Of a DNA stretch of 64,000 nucleotides, positions 58,501 to 64,000 are shown one piece after another. Numbering within the stretch: the stretch's first letter is position 1; the number at the start of each line of letters is the position of its first letter. Origin of the DNA: Erigeron canadensis (Eukaryota; Streptophyta; Magnoliopsida; Asterales; Asteraceae); contig NC_057765.1 in NCBI RefSeq assembly GCF_010389155.1, forward strand, positions 3,286,001-3,350,000. The letters run 5' to 3'. A model generated the notes under the pieces. The model saw nothing but the letters and a program-made list of their open reading frames with translations. It was not told the origin of the DNA and made no database searches. The position numbers and the translations under genes are program-made.

Positions 58501-61500
58501 GATATTGCATAGTATTTTCATTACCGCTATCTCACCGCTATAACCAATATAGCATATAGTGGACCTTGACCGATACACCGCTATTTTAGTAATTAACTAC
58601 TTAGGCTCAAAGGGTAATTGGTATAAATAGGTTAAGATAAAATGTGTTAAAAGTTGTCTAAGTTTCATTTAAATAGGTACAACCTTCCTAATACTGTAAT
58701 TATTGTAGTAATTATCTTGCAATCGTAATTAATGCCTTAATCATTTAAAATTAGCTATAAATGGGCAAATTTTGTTTTCATGGTTTTGCTGCATGCTAAT
58801 AAGTAACCCGTTACAATGCAAACGTATTCTGATATGCTATATAACCACCTGACTTGAAAATCTTGCCATCTCTAGCTCAAAATAAAATGTTTTATTCTAG
58901 CATTTGTCACTACTTAAAGTCTTAAAGTACTCCATATATTTTATACTTCATTTTACTTTTTCTAATATTAATTGTATTATTGTAGTGAAAATATTATTGC
59001 TTGTGATCTTGCATTTGTATCTTTTGATTAAAAACTCATGATATCTGTTGGCCCATATAATTAATTTTCTTAGCACAATCATTAATCTATCTGGTCATGT
59101 TTTAGGTTATATATGTGAAGAATATCCTACTTACTTATTTGGATCTCTTTCCTTATTTTCTGCTTCATTAATGCCCTTACCTGATTCTGTAGGGTAATGC
59201 TAGGAAATTGCTTGAAAAACGTTACGAGGGAACATTTGGGCGACTTTCAAAGCTAGGACTAGCACCAGCACTTCTGTGTATAATATTTGCGCTACTTTTG
59301 ACCTATATCAATTCGGTCATTATGGGTATCTTTCCGACTTTTCAGTAAAACCATGTATCATGTAGGGAATGAACAACGAAACCTGTAGATGCTTATAGTA
59401 GTATTTCTTTCTGATGCAGTTTCAACCTTGCCAAAGTTAACAGCTGGTTCTGCCTTTTTTGCATGGATTGGTGTAGCATTAGCAAGTTCAGGGTTGATTT
59501 TTTTCTATCGGTGCAGCAGGTATTGGCTTGTGTTGTAGAATTCTTTAGGATAGAGGTAGCATAATGGGTAGGCCGCGGCCGCCGCGCTGGGTAAATAGAG
59601 GGTCAAAACACATAGTTTATTGTATGGTCTTATTGACCCAAAAGAATTTCTATGTCCAAGTGTAGATAATATATATTTAATACAAGTATATGGTGTGTCA
59701 TGTTATTGGGAAAGTTATATTGTTTATAATTGTTTAACAGTTTGAATAAACTGATTTATGAGGATCTAATGATCCATGACTTAGAAATACACTATGGTGA
59801 ATTTCAAGTTTTCAACCATAACCTAAATGGACCCATTCATAAGTGAGGTGTCGTAATTGCCATCTCCAAAGTCTGTTTGAGAACCATTTTTTTAATTGTT
59901 CTGGGCTATGTCTGCTTAATGTAGTGGTCTATCCCTTGTACTGCTTTCTGAAAGGCGCCGTGACATTTGTTATTTATATTGAAGTACCTTTGATCAAAAG
60001 GGTTTTCAAGACCTTAGTTCTTAAATCCTATCTTGATTTTATGCTGATAAGTAGAATATTTGTCAAACATGACTTGTTGGTGGCCTTTGTTATTTTTGTA
60101 GCAAGGATCCCGGTTTCATCAAAGCCAACAGTAACGATTCAAAAGACTCCAAAGATGATGTAAGTTGTGTGTTACGCTACATTACCCGACTTTATGCTCA
60201 TTTGTCCCTGGAAAATTCACTCTCTTGCAGTTTGTTTCTATAAGATTGATTTTTTGTGTACAATGAGCTCTCCCATTACTTGATATAAATTCATAGCTTT
60301 AATCTGTGTTGAGCAGGAACAGCCTTTACTGAAGATTGAGATACGTGACCCTGCTTTGCTAGCTGGTAATTGGACTCAACTCTGTGCAACTTGTAAGGTA
60401 ACATCATACATGTCAATATTCTCGTGTAATTTTGTCGCACCAGACTCGGTGTGATATCTGTTGGTGTCTGTTGAAAGTGGAAAGCAGGAAGGTTGGGTAA
60501 CAGGTTTGGTATGGGTTGAAATAGGTTTAGTTGGCTTGAAATACTATATGTCTAAATATCATATAATACAAAATATAAATTACATATATGGTTCAAACCT
60601 CTACTTTATGTATTACCCTCCCAATCTTATTTAATATTTTTATTATTAGATTGTCCGTCCTCTTCGCGCAAAACACTGTTCCACTTGTGAGCGTTGTGTG
60701 GAACAATTTGACCATCACTGCCCTTGGGTATCTAATTGCGTTGGAAAGGTTAGTCCTTGTTAAATATTTGTTGCTTTTTCTAGTTCTGTGAGAATCTTAT
60801 CCTTGTTGGGAAGACCATGGAAGTTAACACACTACCAAATGAATGATCTTAGACAATTTTCTTGCTGCAAACTTTTATGTGAATAAAAAAATTCCATTTA
60901 CGTATTGATGGTAGCATGGTTGCACATATCCAGCATAATTGCAATTTCATTAATGAAATTTATGGACATGAGTGTATCAGTTGGAACACTTGATGTCTAA
61001 ATGTTACATAATCAGGTGATGCCATCATTCATGATTCATCTCTTTCTATTGTCCTAGTTGTGATTAATCTTTGATTACAAATCTTTTGAACAGAGAAACA
61101 AATGGGATTTTTTGGGCTTTCTTGTTCTAGAAGTTTTTGCTATGGCAATAACCGGCACAGTTGCTCTGACAAGTATGTTAGATTTTTTTTTTTCTTGTTA
61201 ATTTTATTAGAGGTGCTAAAATGGGAAGGTGTCGGTTGGGTAACGGTTCAACAGGGGTAGTTTTTATGTACAGATCGAAATGGGTTTGTGACCAGGAGGT
61301 CTAATTTTTCTTTATTCATGTGAATATAGTTATTCTGTTCCACATGAGTACTACAGTTATATTATTTGAGTAATAATCTATATCTTTTGATAGTGATTTA
61401 GGAGGTTTTATGCATGGACAAAAGCACTTTTGTTTTGAGTCATTTGGGAGTTGACATAACTTGAATTTACCCAGTCATAAAAGTATCTCTAAGGAGATGA

Positions 61501-63354
61501 AGACACATGGCAAATCCAATGTAAAAGACGAGGTGAGAAAAATGCGTAGGCCATGTGTCAAGCATTGAATGTGTTAGGCAAATAATAGTGTGTTGATGAT
61601 TTAGGCATGCATATTATTACTGATTAATTTATTGTACACAGTTAGGACTTTGCATGCTAAAGAACATCATTCTTGTTGCAGGAATTGTGACCGACCCTTT
61701 GGCTCCATCTTCCTTTGGGGCATGGTTGCGACATGTTGGTAATCAACATATTGGTGTTTTATTATTTTTAATCTCAGATTTTTCCCTCTTCATTGGTGTG
61801 GCGGCTTTAACATTTATGCAAATGTCTCAGGCATGTCTTTTTATCTTTCTCTCTCGTTATTTTGACATGTATATGCTGGGATATCAAATCTTTGGTGGTA
61901 TCCTTTTCTTTTAAAAAAAATATCTTGGGCAGTCATGCAGTGGAGGAGCCACCATGAGGGCAAATGGGGTCGACTGCCCCCTCAGAATTTTCATGTAAAT
62001 TATTCATGAAATTTGTGAATTTGTCCCCTCTTTTTGAAAAACGTTACAAAGTTATGGTCGTTCCTTCTGGCTCCGCTCCTGAGTGCACATGTAAACTAGT
62101 TTTTTTTCAAAAGTAAGTTGACTTTGAAAACACTCATTATTTATGTAGAAAAAGTTGTGATAAACCCTGAGTAGATAGGCATTTAACCATTTTATTTGAC
62201 TTTGGCTAGTAGAAAAACCATTCTGGTTGTAAAAGTACTAAGATTAAGTTATACCAGGAAATGTGAACATATTGTGACGATTGAATTTGACTTTGGCTTT
62301 AGTGAAAAGCATTTGTACTACTGTACCTATCAGATCTGGGGATAAAAGGCTTAATGTTTATAAGTAGGTTTGCTTATTGGAACTTTTAGTAGTAAAATGT
62401 GTTATGGAACCATGGGGCTGTGGCTTTAGTATAGAATCCTCTCAAGCTCCTCTAAGTTGAAGGTCAGTTGTGACCGTCAGGGTTTCCCCGCTGTTCTAAA
62501 TCTTTTTTTCTAGAAAATGTGTTTTGTAAGTAAATGCCTAAAACCAAGTACATTGGAAGCAGTTATTTGTCACTTGAGTAATGTTATCTAAGTTTGAATG
62601 TGGGAAATAGCAGGTTTAAATATCTGAAAGTAAAATTGGACTTTCTCCTGGATTTAATGAGCACATGATTATCTAGTTATATGCTTGACAGAAACTAAAG
62701 TTGGCAAAATGGCTTGGTTTGGTGCTATAGTAACGGGTAAAAATGGGTAGTTTCTCTACACGCTGTATTAAATGATTTAGAAGGATTGATCCAGCAAAAA
62801 TAAAGTTTTGGCGCCTTCAACCTGTTGGATCAGTACCTAAGCTATAAATTTGTGTTTGTGCTTGTAGATCGTAGGAAAGAAACTGACAGAAAAGTATGTT
62901 GCAACTTTTACAGGTTAGTCGTAACATCACTACAAATGAAATGGCAAACATGATGCGATACAACTACCTAAGAGGTCCAGGAGGCCGATTCAGAAACCCA
63001 TATGATCATGGCTGCAAGAAAAATTGTTCAGATTTCTTGATAAATGGTTACAACGAGGACATCGAGGTTATAGAAGCAACACCTCAATCCTCTGAAGGTA
63101 TAAACATGATGCCAATACCCAACAGGAGTTTATCTCTAAACATGCAAAATGGAGGTCTTTCAGCTGGTGGTCATTCTCATCAAACAAACGGAAATGGCCA
63201 TGGCCATGTCCATGTAGATTCAAATAAGAACCCAACTCATGTTCATTCTTCAAGTTGCAGCCATGGGAACCACAGTAAACCTAAAACAGATTCTGTTCCA
63301 TTAGGTCTAGGGCTAGGTTTAGGCCGAGGTTCTCGATCTAGAGGTGCCTTGTGA
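52522..63354 (+). CDS. TIP1: Ankyrin-repeat DHHC protein S-acyltransferase (TIP1 / PAT24)
   Basis: Thirteen exons: 52522-52782, 56015-56155, 57134-57246, 57423-57502, 57618-57781, 59193-59325, 59420-59519, 60102-60159, 60317-60397, 60650-60748, 61094-61172, 61682-61830 and 62914-63354. They total 1899 nt, giving 632 residues (Arabidopsis TIP1 is about 620). Residues 1-45 are polar. Ankyrin repeats span about 48-270 (e.g. [28 protein letters not shown]). Two membrane helices surround residues 295-345. The Cys-rich domain has DHHC at 398-401, catalytic Cys401. A further helix pair and TTNEMAN follow, then a His/Gly/Asn-rich tail. The enzyme palmitoylates proteins at Golgi and plasma membrane; in Arabidopsis it controls root-hair and cell growth. 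All introns are GT-AG except intron 12 (61831-62913), which has a GC donor. Confidence 0.95.
53309..53431 (+). repeat. Long hairpin in TIP1 intron 1
   Basis: The left arm 53319-53368 (CTCCAATGTCCCAATATTG...) pairs with the right arm ending at 53421 (inverse CTCCAACGTCCCAATATTAC...) over about 48 bp, with few mismatches and one 3-nt bulge. The arms extend weaker to 53309 and 53431, and the loop is about 10 nt. No TIR/TSD was recognised, so it may be a tiny foldback element or a small-RNA precursor. Confidence 0.65.
58230..58604. mobile_element. hAT MITE in TIP1 intron 5
   Basis: 375 bp with ends CTGTGTAGTTAATAG and ...ATTAACTACTTAG (TIR consensus CT..GTAGTTAAT). A perfect 8-bp duplication GCTCAAAG flanks it (58222-58229, 58605-58612). 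The interior is rich in TATAGCGG/CCGCTATA motifs. Confidence 0.75.
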
Positions 63355-64000
63355 ATTGTGATGATATGTCCTATAGGGGTTTCTAACACATGATATGTTG
63401 TACAACCTTTCTTTTTGCCTTATAAAGTAAATTATTTTTCCAGAGCAAGAGTGACTTGTACTTCATAGGGGGAGTTATACTTTATCTTGTTCTTGTATCT
63501 CAAAATATTGTATACAACTACTTTAAAAGAAGCATCAGGGTTGATTTATTGTTGATGAAATATCAAAACGAGTGTTGATTACTAATATGGTCGAGTTTGA
63601 TGAGTAGTTTAAGCAGAGTATAAGTTGTACAGTGAAACATAATTTTGATGAATATATTTCGATCGCAGATTTAACAGGCACAACTACGATGGATATTACC
63701 TTTTAATGTTGGCTTGTTTGTTATCCATTATAGATCTCCTTGGCTTGTTACAGATTGAGTTGAATCTAAATTCATTACCAATGCATATGGATTGTAACTT
63801 AAAGCCATGGTAAAAAGGAAACTGATATTCGTGCCACACAATGTGATAAATTTACCATTGTTTTGCATTGCATGCTTGTAGAGTATGCTATGAAATGTGT
63901 ACAGATTGGTAGATGTATCAAATTGTATGGTACGAATATCACTTGCCATGGTGAAAACATTATGTACTTTCAAGTCTGAGGCTTATACGATGGTCAAATT
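63355..64000. other. TIP1 3' flank, no further gene seen
   Basis: The likely 3' UTR of TIP1 covers the first 200-250 bp. The remainder has only short frames without recognisable similarity. Confidence 0.55.

Noticed and set aside
61930..62095. Possible hAT insertion in TIP1 intron 12 (CAGTGGAGGAGCCA ... GGCTCCGCTCCTGAGTG)
   Set aside because: The ends look like imperfect inverted repeats but no 8-bp duplication could be found.
1..64000. CRISPR arrays, prokaryotic operons or organelle insertions
   Set aside because: No regular spacer arrays, Shine-Dalgarno gene strings or chloroplast/mitochondrial genes were seen; all features fit a plant nuclear genome.

Overview
This is nuclear DNA of a flowering plant, very probably a eudicot and possibly Asteraceae. 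The evidence is AT-rich intergenic DNA dense in transposons, spliced genes with GT-AG introns, a plant-type tRNA-Tyr gene with an intron, and gene families typical of dicots. The family-level guess is inference from the transposon repertoire and not a proven placement.

Layout: 1-6579 is the 5' part (minus strand) of a broken Athila-like Ty3/Gypsy retrotransposon, with its LTR, primer-binding site, gag and a pol carrying several frame breaks. 7559-8985 is a head-to-tail pair of small Helitrons, one split by a solo LTR. 9228-9517 is a foldback MITE. 10890-10974 is tRNA-Tyr(GUA). 11227-15836 (minus) is a nine-exon heparanase-like GH79 gene. 16.4-31.8 kb is a repeat-rich gene desert. It holds a 3.0-kb solo LTR with a 30-bp tandem array, two pairs of related MITEs, a 0.9-kb foldback Mutator-type element, SINEs, Helitron ends and a PIF/Harbinger transposase fragment.

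32020-35539 (plus) is a complete non-RD LRR receptor kinase of the FLS2/EFR/Xa21 type. 36732-37634 (plus) holds the cell-cycle gene CDC26 (an APC/C subunit) followed 69 nt later by TTM3 (a CYTH phosphatase); this arrangement is known in plants as a bicistronic mRNA. A decayed copy of the TTM3 3' end lies near 39.4 kb. 42051-43849 (minus) is a three-exon gene for a small acidic nuclear protein with a telo-box/site II promoter motif.

44.4-52.2 kb is again mobile DNA: a CACTA end with palindromic subterminal repeats, a SINE, Helitrons, a hAT nested in a hAT, and a 2.44-kb MULE. The MULE has about 230-bp TIRs and a perfect 9-bp target duplication, and carries PB1-like, SWIM and GRF zinc-finger remnants but no transposase core. 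52522-63354 (plus) is the 13-exon ankyrin-DHHC S-acyltransferase gene TIP1/PAT24, with a GC-AG intron, a long hairpin in intron 1 and a hAT MITE in intron 5.

The host genes belong to unrelated processes: cell-wall glycan hydrolysis, immune perception, cell cycle with phosphate metabolism, nuclear/nucleolar function, and protein palmitoylation. The only operon-like unit is CDC26-TTM3. Exon models were derived by eye; for the three genes with more than two exons (heparanase-like, acidic protein, TIP1) and for the receptor kinase, the exon lengths sum to an open frame divisible by three.
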